This document shows, piece by piece, positions 54,108 through 61,045 of a DNA stretch of 64,000 nt; position 1 is the stretch's first letter, and each line of letters starts with the position of its first letter. A program made the translations under genes and the position numbers. The notes under the pieces are model-generated. The model had not been told where the DNA came from and searched no databases. It was given only the letters and a program-made list of their open reading frames with translations. This DNA comes from a virus. Where the stretch lies: the IMG/VR virus record IMGVR_UViG_3300048672_000219, positions 1 to 64,000 of that record; one strand, written 5' to 3'.

Positions 54108-54854
54108 TTAATATCCTGCTTTATCAAAAGCCATAATTGCGTCTTTGCAAAGCTTGCTTCGTACAATGTGTTCATGCTTGTCGAATTCAATCAGGGCAGC
54201 ACTCTCTTGCAGTCGTGGGGAGCCATCAAGAATATTGGCAAAGATAGCCAGTCCAGACTTGTCTTTCAGTGCTGACTGAAGAATATCTCCACACAGAATC
54301 ATCTTGCAACCAGCACTACGAGTAACAATGCTTTTGATTTCTTCGATTGTGCAATCCTCCACTTCGTCTGCAATCACCCAAACATTTTTGCCAAAGGACA
54401 TACCTTTGATTGTCTCCAATGGTTGCAGAAGAATGTTTCCTTCTTCAATAGCGAGGTCTACAACAGGTCGTCCTAGACGTTCATACAAGACAGAAAGCAT
54501 TGGCATGAGCCAGTTAAAAAGCTTTTGATTTACATCTCCGCTAAAAAACCCCAAGCTACGCGAATTACTCACCGCTGGTCGTGCAAGAACAATCTGTTTG
54601 GCTTCTCCTTTGTAGAATGCATCAGCAGCAAGGCATGTGGCTACATAAGTTTTGGACGTACCGGCATAGCCAAGAGCTACTACTAAATCTTTATTGTGAA
54701 TTGCTTCAAAATACTCCGCTTGCCTCTCATTCATTGGATAGATAGGCTTACTGGCAAGCTTTTCTGCGCGTTGATCCTTAAATTTATCTTTAATGACTCG
54801 TTCTTCCTTAACAACAGCTTGTTGTGCAGAACGACCTCGGTGTGTTTTGCGCAT
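54108..54854 (-). CDS. phoH: PhoH-like ATPase
   Basis: 248 aa. Walker A GYAGTSKT (62-69, Ser where Gly is usual), ARPAVSNSRSLGFFSGD, Walker B VWVIADEVEDC. PhoH proteins are common in lytic phages; an RNA-remodelling role is proposed for the family. AAAGGGTGATT before ATG54854; 20 in-frame codons upstream overlap the leader. Confidence 0.9.
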   Translation of the reverse strand: MRKTHRGRSAQQAVVKEERVIKDKFKDQRAEKLASKPIYPMNERQAEYFEAIHNKDLVVALGYAGTSKTYVATCLAADAFYKGEAKQIVLARPAVSNSRSLGFFSGDVNQKLFNWLMPMLSVLYERLGRPVVDLAIEEGNILLQPLETIKGMSFGKNVWVIADEVEDCTIEEIKSIVTRSAGCKMILCGDILQSALKDKSGLAIFANILDGSPRLQESAALIEFDKHEHIVRSKLCKDAIMAFDKAGY

Positions 54855-54904
54855 AATCACCCTTTCATGCAATGTTATATACAGAGATATTGCTGTACTG
54901 TTAA

Positions 54905-54933
54905 ATAATACCACAATATCCCTGTTACGTCAA
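54905..54933 (-). promoter_or_regulatory. sigma70-type promoter of phoH
   Basis: TTGACG (54928-54933), 17-bp spacer, TATTAT (54905-54910). Confidence 0.75.
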
Positions 54934-54952
54934 AATTTGCTACAAAGCAACA

Positions 54953-55150
54953 TTAGTGAGGTTCTATCCAGAAAAGTTCGTCTGCATCAACTCTCATAGA
55001 AGTCTGCAATGATATGTCATCATTTATATTTAGAACGTCATTTGATGAAAAGCCACAAACATGATAATACTGGCCTTCCCAAATTACAACAGTACCAGCC
55101 TTCACTTTCCAAACATCCACTTCTGTATTTGCAAATTTGATTTTATTCAC
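54953..55150 (-). CDS. hypothetical protein (65 aa)
   Basis: 65 aa, beta-rich (VWKVKAGTVVIWEGQYYHVC), possibly an SH3/KOW-like barrel. GTG start at 55150, eight bases behind AAGGA and overlapping the previous stop (GTGA). Confidence 0.58.
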   Translation of the reverse strand: MNKIKFANTEVDVWKVKAGTVVIWEGQYYHVCGFSSNDVLNINDDISLQTSMRVDADELFWIEPH

Positions 55151-55374
55151 AGAACATATCCTTTCTCGCTATCAGACTGATTGCGCTCAATAATCTTGTG
55201 CAGACCATTCTTTAGTTGATGATAAGTGATTGCCAACATTTGCTGACGCACATCTGCGTTCTCTGGCAGCATTCCTGTTGAAGCAGCACGAATACATTGT
55301 TCAAGATAGACAATGTGCTGTTCAGCTTTGCACAATTGTTGGTACAACTCTTCATATGTCATTGGTTCGTCCAT
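55147..55374 (-). CDS. hypothetical helical protein (75 aa)
   Basis: 75 aa, helical (MTYEELYQQLCKAEQHIVYL). AAGGAGAAGTAAT before ATG55374. No family recognised. Confidence 0.58.
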   Translation of the reverse strand: MDEPMTYEELYQQLCKAEQHIVYLEQCIRAASTGMLPENADVRQQMLAITYHQLKNGLHKIIERNQSDSEKGYVL

Positions 55375-55375
55375 A

Positions 55376-56107
55376 TTACTTCTCCTTTAAATTTTGTGCG
55401 TCTTCAATTCGTTTCTTAGCAATATTAAAATAATTTTCATCCATTTCAATACCGATGAAGTTTCTGCTCAAATTGGCACAGGCTACACCTGTTGTTCCAC
55501 TACCCATTGTGAAGTCTAATACAGTTTCACTTTCATTGGTGTAAGTTTTGATTAAATATTTCATCAAAGCTACAGGTTTCTGTGTAGGGTGTAGCCTTCC
55601 TCGTTGATCCGCATTACTAACTTCTAAAATAGACTTAGGATGCTTGTGCGTATAACTACGAATCTTTCCATCATCTTTTTGCAAGTGAGTGGAGTCACCC
55701 TTTGAGAAAGTTGTACGTACTTTAACAGTGTCTCGTTCGGTCATTACCGGATAGTAGTTATGTGTATCAAAAGAAAATACACAAACATCTTCATGGACTT
55801 TCATAGGTTGATATTTAGCTAACTGAAAGTTTGCAGATTTCTTTTTATCCCATACCCAGTTATATTTAAAAGCTTTTATGTTAGAGTTGATTAGAATTGT
55901 GGTAAACGGCTGTGATGCTGTCATCACAATAGCTCCGTTAGGTTTGATAATACGTTTCAATTGTTCCCACATCTTCTCAAGATCAATAACACTATCCCAC
56001 TTACAAGCTGTCGTTCCATAGGGAGGGTCAGCTAAAATCATATCCACACTACTGTCAGGAATTTCCTTCATCTTTTCTAAACAATCACCGAGCATCAAAT
56101 TCACCAT
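55376..56107 (-). CDS. DNA methyltransferase (beta-type, DPPY)
   Basis: 243 aa. DMILADPPYGT (DPPY 27-30) precedes HPTQKPVALMKYLI and VLDFTMGSGTTGVA (motif I), the permuted order of beta-class N6-adenine/N4-cytosine methyltransferases. It probably protects phage DNA against host restriction; no partner endonuclease is present. GGAGAAGTG before ATG56107. Confidence 0.9.
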   Translation of the reverse strand: MVNLMLGDCLEKMKEIPDSSVDMILADPPYGTTACKWDSVIDLEKMWEQLKRIIKPNGAIVMTASQPFTTILINSNIKAFKYNWVWDKKKSANFQLAKYQPMKVHEDVCVFSFDTHNYYPVMTERDTVKVRTTFSKGDSTHLQKDDGKIRSYTHKHPKSILEVSNADQRGRLHPTQKPVALMKYLIKTYTNESETVLDFTMGSGTTGVACANLSRNFIGIEMDENYFNIAKKRIEDAQNLKEK

Positions 56108-56340
56108 CACTTCTCCTTTGCAAGACGAGGCTTACGTGCTACAGGCTCTACTTTCGTATGTTCTGCTTTTGATACTTCAGGTTCATCAGGAATCTCACGC
56201 TCTAGGAAAGCCTCGTAATTAAACAAGTTATTGACTGGAAAGTCAGTAGTGGACAGGCTGTAGCCTTGCTTAATCTTTTCTTCCAGTTCATAAACGAATG
56301 CTGTAAACGAATTCACTACTACGATTTTTTCAATTGCCAT
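56107..56340 (-). CDS. hypothetical protein (77 aa)
   Basis: 77 aa (MAIEKIVVVNSFTAFVYELE and on) with an acidic middle and basic C-terminus (VEPVARKPRLAKEK). AAGGAGAACCAA before ATG56340; overlaps the methyltransferase start. Confidence 0.6.
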   Translation of the reverse strand: MAIEKIVVVNSFTAFVYELEEKIKQGYSLSTTDFPVNNLFNYEAFLEREIPDEPEVSKAEHTKVEPVARKPRLAKEK

Positions 56341-56351
56341 TTGGTTCTCCT

Positions 56352-56444
56352 TTAAAAATTGTCATCATCTAAGTCTTGCATATTTTCTTCATGCTGCTCG
56401 TACTCTTCAATCATTTTATCTAAATCAAAATATTCTTCAGACAT
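56352..56444 (-). CDS. small acidic peptide (30 aa)
   Basis: 30 aa: MSEEYFDLDKMIEEYEQHEE and on, about half Asp/Glu. AAGGAGGATTG before ATG56444 supports translation. Confidence 0.52.
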   Translation of the reverse strand: MSEEYFDLDKMIEEYEQHEENMQDLDDDNF

Positions 56445-56453
56445 CAATCCTCC

Positions 56454-56630
56454 TTATTTAATAGATATGAGTACAGCTTCTTTGTAAGGAAGCGAGTTCT
56501 TCATCAGTGAATCTTTAACGGCTTTGATAGCACCGTTTATGCTTCTATAGAACGTGGCATCTGTTCTATGGAGTTTTCCGTTTTCTTTATAGTAGCAACG
56601 ATATACTTTTGGATGCGGTGTGAATGCCAT
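56454..56630 (-). CDS. hypothetical protein (58 aa)
   Basis: 58 aa from MAFTPHPKVYRCYYKENGKL; beta hairpin then helix, basic. AAGGAGAGAAC before ATG56630. First gene of the leftward unit from the divergent promoter. Confidence 0.6.
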   Translation of the reverse strand: MAFTPHPKVYRCYYKENGKLHRTDATFYRSINGAIKAVKDSLMKNSLPYKEAVLISIK

Positions 56631-56660
56631 GTTCTCTCCTTGTTGTTTGTGATGTTGTGA

Positions 56661-56688
56661 ATTATACGTCATATATTTTCTTTGTCAA
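56661..56688 (-). promoter_or_regulatory. sigma70-type promoter (leftward)
   Basis: TTGACA (56683-56688), 16-bp spacer, TATAAT (56661-56666); divergent from the promoter at 56703. Confidence 0.85.
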
Positions 56689-56702
56689 GACTAATTTGCA
56701 TA

Positions 56703-56731
56703 TTGACAAAAACAGATTGCCATGATACAAT
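56703..56731 (+). promoter_or_regulatory. sigma70-type promoter (rightward)
   Basis: TTGACA (56703-56708), 17-bp spacer, TACAAT (56726-56731), upstream of the first gene of the packaging side. Confidence 0.85.
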
Positions 56732-56759
56732 TCTGGGATTAAGAATTCAGGAGAATGTT

Positions 56760-57128
56760 ATGGCAAGGGTAAAGGCAAGGCAACGAGAAGTTGCCATTAA
56801 GGAGCACGGTAGTGAAAAAGCTCTAAGGGAGATGAAGCAAAAGAAGCTCTCTAGCAAGGCTTTGGCTGTATTAGAAGCAGGACTGACAAGTGAGGATAAA
56901 GACTATGCTTTCAAATGTGCTAAGATGATTTTGGAGCATGAGCGTAATCTTGAGAAAGATATTGACAGCAGCGAGATTTCACGTATAATTCTATCCATGA
57001 AGGCTGGAACGGATTTGACTACAGTACCTCAACAGAGTAATGTAGTGTTGAATTTTAATGAAATTAATCCAGATTTTCGTGATATTGAAGCAACAGATTT
57101 TAGTGAAGTGAAAGCTGTTGGCGAATAA
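56760..57128 (+). CDS. helical protein at the small-terminase position
   Basis: 122 aa from MARVKARQREVAIKEHGSEK, with a basic N-terminus, helical centre (LAVLEAGLTSEDKDYAFKCA) and acidic C-terminus. Position, size and layout would suit a small terminase subunit, which brings DNA to TerL, but no family motif is recognised and the tRNAs separate it from terL. CAGGAGAATGTT before ATG56760. Confidence 0.5.
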   Translation: MARVKARQREVAIKEHGSEKALREMKQKKLSSKALAVLEAGLTSEDKDYAFKCAKMILEHERNLEKDIDSSEISRIILSMKAGTDLTTVPQQSNVVLNFNEINPDFRDIEATDFSEVKAVGE

Positions 57129-57129
57129 T

Positions 57130-57158
57130 TTGACAAAAACTTCATGTTGTTGTATAAT
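57130..57158 (+). promoter_or_regulatory. sigma70-type promoter of the tRNA cluster
   Basis: TTGACA (57130-57135), 17-bp spacer, TATAAT (57153-57158), starting at the stop of the preceding gene. Confidence 0.9.
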
Positions 57159-57189
57159 TTCGTTCGTTAAGGAATGACACGCCTTTTCA

Positions 57190-57300
57190 GAAAGTGTCTA
57201 GTGGCTTCTTACGAGGCCACAAAAGAGAGTGTTCCTCTGCCTGCTACGCAATTCTCCGGCTATAGGGTGGGAATGTGAGTTGAACACTCCCTTTTGTTAT
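57190..57300 (+). terminator. structured leader with possible terminator
   Basis: GTGGC ... GCCAC hairpin (57201-57220), then GAGTGTTC (57227-57234) pairing with GAACACTC (57282-57289) around an internal 47-base loop, followed by CCTTTTGTTATTT. It could attenuate transcription into the tRNAs. Confidence 0.45.
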
Positions 57301-57341
57301 TTCAAGCTAAGGTACAAGTGGCTTAAAAATAAATTAACAAC

Positions 57342-57416
57342 TCCCCGTTAGTTTAACATGGTAAAATCTCGCCTTGTACGCGAGCATAGCGGTTTCGAGC
57401 ACTGCACGGGGAACCA
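57342..57416 (+). tRNA. tRNA-Thr(TGT)
   Basis: 75 bases. Acceptor TCCCCGT/ACGGGGA, discriminator A and encoded CCA; anticodon arm CTCGC-CTTGTAC-GCGAG with anticodon TGT (57375-57377); T-arm GCGGT-TTCGAGC-ACTGC. Reads ACA. Confidence 0.9.
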
Positions 57417-57422
57417 AACAAT

Positions 57423-57496
57423 GCAGCCAATCTAAAGGTTAGACGCCAGTGCTCCACACTGCACAGGGAAGATTTCGATTATCTCTGGCTGCTCCA
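57423..57496 (+). tRNA. probable tRNA-Gly(TCC), atypical
   Basis: 74 bases. Acceptor GCAGCCA/TGGCTGC, discriminator T and encoded CCA; T-loop TTCGATT. The best anticodon arm is CCAGT-GCTCCAC-ACTGC (one mismatch), giving TCC at 57453-57455 but with C instead of U at position 33. The D-loop is unusually short. U73 suits glycine. Functional status uncertain. Confidence 0.6.
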
Positions 57497-57604
57497 TTTT
57501 CTTCTACCTTAGAAGACTGTTAGCCTTACGGCTATCGAGGCTTGGAGAACAAGCTAATGAGTGAGGTGGAATTCCTTGCCGAATATTAACACAAAGGAGA
57601 GAAT

Positions 57605-57835
57605 ATGACATACCATGAGAACGCAGGTAAGGGTTCGTTTCGCCGTGAGCGAGATAAAAGTGTAACCACTAAAGAACAATTTGAAAGTAATTGGGATCGT
57701 ATCTTTGGCAAAAAGACAGTCAAGGTCGATCCAGAGCAAGCCGAAGCTAAAGGGTTTGTTTGCAAGGCTTGTCAAGGCAAAGGTGGTTGCATGGATGCTG
57801 GCTGGTATTACGAATGTCCTGAATGTGGTAAATAA
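57605..57835 (+). CDS. zinc-ribbon protein between tRNAs (76 aa)
   Basis: 76 aa. C-terminal VCKACQGKGGCMDAGWYYEC, then PECG, is a four-Cys zinc ribbon of DnaJ-finger type. The N-terminal part is basic. AAAGGAGAGAAT before ATG57605. The tRNA-Ser begins three bases after its stop. Confidence 0.68.
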   Translation: MTYHENAGKGSFRRERDKSVTTKEQFESNWDRIFGKKTVKVDPEQAEAKGFVCKACQGKGGCMDAGWYYECPECGK

Positions 57836-57838
57836 CAA

Positions 57839-57928
57839 GGAAGATTGGCTGAGAGGTTTAAGGCAGCACTCTTGAAAAGTGTCGAACTTTAAAAGGTTCC
57901 GTCCGTTCAAATCGGACATCTTCCGCCA
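57839..57928 (+). tRNA. tRNA-Ser(TGA)
   Basis: 90 bases with a long variable arm. Acceptor GGAAGAT/ATCTTCC, discriminator G and encoded CCA; anticodon arm GCACT-CTTGAAA-AGTGT with anticodon TGA (57873-57875); T-arm GTCCG-TTCAAAT-CGGAC. Reads UCA. Confidence 0.95.
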
Positions 57929-58144
57929 GAATTTGGTTGCAGTACCTTCGTCGTAAAATGGAATGCCAACGAGAGCATAGCACATTCTTGCTTCTTCTCG
58001 TAATAAATTTTCGCTCAATAGGGACTTCCAGATGGTATCCTGCTAGAGTGAAAGCACAGCCGAGAGGCTGTTAGGTGCAGGGCAGAAATATGTTCTGCTA
58101 GGGTATATGGCATGGTTGTGTGGCGCTATACCATTGTTGTAAGG
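57929..58144 (+). ncRNA. candidate structured RNA after tRNA-Ser
   Basis: About 215 bases without a supported gene, holding CAGCC-GAGA-GGCTG, GCAGAA-ATATG-TTCTGC and a GGTATA / TATACC stem (about 58059-58130), ending in a terminator. The opposite-strand ORF here overlaps the tRNA and is not believed. Confidence 0.42.
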
Positions 58145-58180
58145 AGCCGCTATTCCGCAAGGTTTAGCGGCTTTTGTTTT
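58145..58180 (+). terminator. rho-independent terminator of the tRNA unit
   Basis: AGCCGCT (58145-58151) pairs with AGCGGCT (58166-58172), followed by TTTGTTTT. Just after it GTGGC ... GTTCAGG-CTCTACT-CCTGAAC ... GCCAC (58182-58232) forms another two-level hairpin before the endonuclease gene. Confidence 0.88.
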
Positions 58181-58260
58181 CGTGGCGAACGGATTGATCC
58201 TCCTGTTCAGGCTCTACTCCTGAACTAGCCACACTGATTAACCTAGTAGAGAGGAAACAA

Positions 58261-59217
58261 ATGGGTAAAGACAATATAAAGCGTACAAATGAGTACATTA
58301 TTGACAAGTCAAAAGAGTTACATGGAGAGCATACTTACGGGTATGATAAACTTGAGTACATCAACACTAAGAGTAATATAATATTGCTGTGCAATAAATG
58401 CAATGATTATTTCAGCGTCACGGCAGGAGCACACGTTGGAAGCAGAAGAGTAGGCTGTCAAAGATGTAGTGCAGAACGTAGAACCAAAGCTCAGACAGGA
58501 AGTAAAGAGCAAATGATTGCAAAAGCATTGTTAAATCACCCTCACGGAGCTTTCAATTATGATCGAGTAGAGTACAAAACGGCGAGGATTAAAGTTGAAA
58601 TAGGCTGCAATACATGCGGGGTGTGGTTTTGGCAAGAGCCACATCAACATACAATAGGTGTTGGTTGCAAGAATTGCAGAAACATTAAATTGGCAAAAGA
58701 CAGAAGTCATTCCAAAGAACAATTTATAGAGGAAGCTATCAAGATCACCGGAGATAAGTATGATTATAGCTTAGTAGAGTACAAGAATGCAAGAACATAT
58801 GCAGAGATAATCTGCAACGACTGTGGATCACATTTCAAGAAGAAGCCTACTGAGATATTGAATGGTCAGGGCTGCAAATGCCACAACAAAGGTGGATATG
58901 GATATGATCCAAAACAAGCTGGAATTCTTTATGTGCTAGAATGCGGAGACATAACTAAAATCGGTATTACAAATAAAAGATTGTCAAGTAGAATAAAAGC
59001 GGTAAGTTCTTCGTTTGGTGCAAAATTTAAAGAAATTAAAACTTATAATCTTGAAGGTCAATTCTGCACCGACTTAGAGACACAGTTGCTAATTGAATTA
59101 CGAAGTAAATATAGAAATCCTATTCAAAAGTTTGATGGGTACACAGAATGTTTTTACTATGTAGATAGAGCAAAATTACTGAATAGAATTGAAGAATTGA
59201 TTAAGGAGAATAAATGA
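58261..59217 (+). CDS. homing endonuclease with zinc-ribbon repeats (T5orf172/GIY-YIG-like)
   Basis: 318 aa. Three N-terminal repeats of about 70 residues share HG-YDYSLVEYKNA...CxxC...GxGCxxC with paired Cys, as in zinc-ribbon DNA-binding repeats of phage homing nucleases. The C-terminal domain AGILYVLECGDITKIGITNK is of the T5orf172/Mug113 GIY-YIG branch. AGAGAGGAAACAA precedes ATG58261. Its stop overlaps the terL start (ATGA), so it sits directly upstream of a gene split by a group I intron. Confidence 0.83.
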   Translation: MGKDNIKRTNEYIIDKSKELHGEHTYGYDKLEYINTKSNIILLCNKCNDYFSVTAGAHVGSRRVGCQRCSAERRTKAQTGSKEQMIAKALLNHPHGAFNYDRVEYKTARIKVEIGCNTCGVWFWQEPHQHTIGVGCKNCRNIKLAKDRSHSKEQFIEEAIKITGDKYDYSLVEYKNARTYAEIICNDCGSHFKKKPTEILNGQGCKCHNKGGYGYDPKQAGILYVLECGDITKIGITNKRLSSRIKAVSSSFGAKFKEIKTYNLEGQFCTDLETQLLIELRSKYRNPIQKFDGYTECFYYVDRAKLLNRIEELIKENK

Positions 59218-59306
59218 CTGAAAAAATTGTGTATGGCCCCGACAGTTTTGTACAGAAAACTTTCTTAGATTGTAAGTCGGGGTTGATTATCTACGGTGGT
59301 GGGGCT
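59214..59306 (+). CDS. terL: large terminase subunit, exon 1
   Basis: 31 codons: MTEKIVYGPDSFVQKTFLDC, then KSGLIIYGGGA, the first part of a Walker A loop. Unspliced translation would run seven more codons to TAA59330. AAGGAG precedes ATG59214. Joined to exon 2 it gives GGGAGCGKSHQALLL, a complete P-loop. Confidence 0.88.
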
Positions 59307-59581
59307 GAAGTTCATCCGGCCCATGTGTAAGTAATTATACATGCAAACTCTTTTAATTCGGTAGAATCCTAACGTAAAGGCGAGGGCTATACCGAGCTAG
59401 GCTAAGGCCGAGTGTAACGACTATCGAAACCACGCTATGCGGAAGGGAGTAGAGTAGTTCCAAGTGGAACGAAACTGAGAGCATCCTTCTAGGATGATGA
59501 GCTAGTCTGCTCTTTATGGAAACATAAAGCGATGCACGTAATGGTGCGGGGAGAACGTAACGAATTCTCTTGAACAACTGA
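59307..59581 (+). mobile_element. group I intron in terL (no ORF, about 275 bases)
   Basis: Exon 1 end GGGCU can pair with GGCCC (59318-59322), forming P1 with a U-G pair at the splice point. The preceding CAUCC (59313-59317) matches exon 2 GGAUG (59582-59586), a P10. The core (TAACGACTATC, GGGAGTAG, CAAGTGGAACGAAAC, CTAGTCTGCTCT) looks like the T4 td type (IA2), and the end GAACAACTG resembles td. Boundaries may be off by one base, since a terminal G would place them at 59306-59580; both versions encode the same protein. The window has no ORF inside the intron. Confidence 0.87.
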
Positions 59582-60922
59582 GGATGTGGTAAATCGCACC
59601 AAGCATTACTGCTCGTGCTTAAATATTGTCAAGACCCTAATTTCAGGGCAGTTTTCATTCGTGAAACTAACGGGCAGCTTTCTCAAAGTGGTGGACTTTT
59701 TGAGGAAGCAAGGGTAATGTGGGAGAAACACTTTGGGGCTAAATTCAAAACTCACCCAAGTATGATGGCAACCTTCCCATCTGGCGCAACCGTCCAGTTC
59801 AAGGTATGCGGTTCAGACAGGGACGTTTCAAACTATGACGGTGGTCAATACTCACTTGTTGTGTTTGACGAAGCTCAAAATCATACAGAAGTTCAAATCC
59901 GTTATTTGGAGTCGCGTATTCGCTCTAGGGCAAAAGGCCCACACCAACTTATACTTACATGTAACCCAAAATACGATCACGATTATTTGCTTAAATTTGT
60001 CACCCCGTATCTTGACCCTGAAACCGGCATACCGCGTAAAGAGATGTTTGCTAGGGAAATGTATTATGGGGCATATAATGGGCAAGTTGTTGTAGGCACT
60101 TCACAAGCTGAGTTGGAAGAGAAGTACCCCGGAATTTCGTGCCAAACATATACATTTATAGCCGCTACCGTGTACGACAACCCTCGCATGAGGAAAATCA
60201 ATCCTACATACGTTACTCGTCTTGAGAATCTAAAACGAGTTGAACGTGAGCGTCTTCTGTTAGGAAGTTGGACAGCTAAACCACAGAACCAAGGGTTGTT
60301 TAAGCGGGAGTGGTGCAATATGATTGATGAAGTTCCTAATGATGTGGTTGACCGTGTTAGGGGTTATGACCTTGCTGCAACTTTGCCATCAGAAACTTAC
60401 CCTGATCCAGATTGGACTGCCTGTGTGCGTATGTCAAAAACTAAATCAGGTCGTTATGTAGTAGAACATGCTTGTAGAACTAGGCAACTTGCTCACGGGG
60501 TTCTTGATTACATTGAAAAGAATTATTTCGATGATCTCAATGATGGTGTTGCGGCTACTGTATGGCTTGAGGTTGACCCCGGAAGCTCTGGTAAACATGC
60601 TGCCGGATTTATGGTTCAGTATCTTGTGGAGCATGGCGTAGATGTTCGTAAACAGGATGTTAATCCTTCCAATGGTAAATTAGCAAGATGCAGACCGTTC
60701 CTTTCTCTGTGCGAGGCTGGCAGCGTTGATGTTGTAAAAGGCGATTGGAATGAAATGTGGTTCAATGAAATGGAAGATTTTATTGAGGGTAATAGGCGTC
60801 AAAAGGACGATTTATTCGACTCGACGGCTAGTTCTTGCAAAGCTTTGATGAAAAATAGAACAATCCCCACCTTCTCAATCCCCATTTCAACTCAACCTTC
60901 AGTAATACCAACATTGTCTTGA
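59582..60922 (+). CDS. terL: large terminase subunit, exon 2
   Basis: 446 codons starting GCGKSHQALLLVLKYC; about 477 aa in total with exon 1. Walker B is SLVVFDEAQNH, then LILTCNP (coupling motif). The C-terminal nuclease has Asp in VRGYDLAAT, EVDPGSSGK and DDLFDST. It translocates DNA into proheads and cuts it. Without splicing, the longest ORF would begin at GTG59615 without a P-loop. Confidence 0.93.
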   Translation, partial: GCGKSHQALLLVLKYCQDPNFRAVFIRETNGQLSQSGGLFEEARVMWEKHFGAKFKTHPSMMATFPSGATVQFKVCGSDRDVSNYDGGQYSLVVFDEAQNHTEVQIRYLESRIRSRAKGPHQLILTCNPKYDHDYLLKFVTPYLDPETGIPRKEMFAREMYYGAYNGQVVVGTSQAELEEKYPGISCQTYTFIAATVYDNPRMRKINPTYVTRLENLKRVERERLLLGSWTAKPQNQGLFKREWCNMIDEVPNDVVDRVRGYDLAATLPSETYPDPDWTACVRMSKTKSGRYVVEHACRTRQLAHGVLDYIEKNYFDDLNDGVAATVWLEVDPGSSGKHAAGFMVQYLVEHGVDVRKQDVNPSNGKLARCRPFLSLCEAGSVDVVKGDWNEMWFNEMEDFIEGNRRQKDDLFDSTASSCKALMKNRTIPTFSIPISTQPSVIPTLS

Positions 60923-60932
60923 CGTAACAAAT

Positions 60933-60961
60933 TTGACAAAAACGCATTCCTATGTTATACT
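60933..60961 (+). promoter_or_regulatory. promoter of the portal gene with overlapping inverted repeat
   Basis: TTGACA (60933-60938), 17-bp spacer, TATACT (60956-60961). CTATGTTATAC (60950-60960), which covers the -10, is repeated inverted as GTATAACATAG (60999-61009). Inside are GAAATTA (60975-60981) and, beyond, TAATTTC (61016-61022). An operator or RNA hairpin is likely. Confidence 0.75.
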
Positions 60962-61045
60962 TTTGCCTAATTGTGAAATTAAGGCTTCCCACTATATTGT
61001 ATAACATAGGGTTTCTAATTTCAAGTGTTATTTTAAGGAGAATTT

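Noticed and set aside
57554-58018. 154-codon minus-strand ORF
   Set aside because: Overlaps the zinc-ribbon gene and the complete tRNA-Ser; composition looks like an antisense shadow.
59615-60922. Terminase read as a stand-alone gene starting at GTG59615
   Set aside because: It lacks the P-loop, which is completed only by exon 1 through the group I intron; the frame extends upstream to the splice point.
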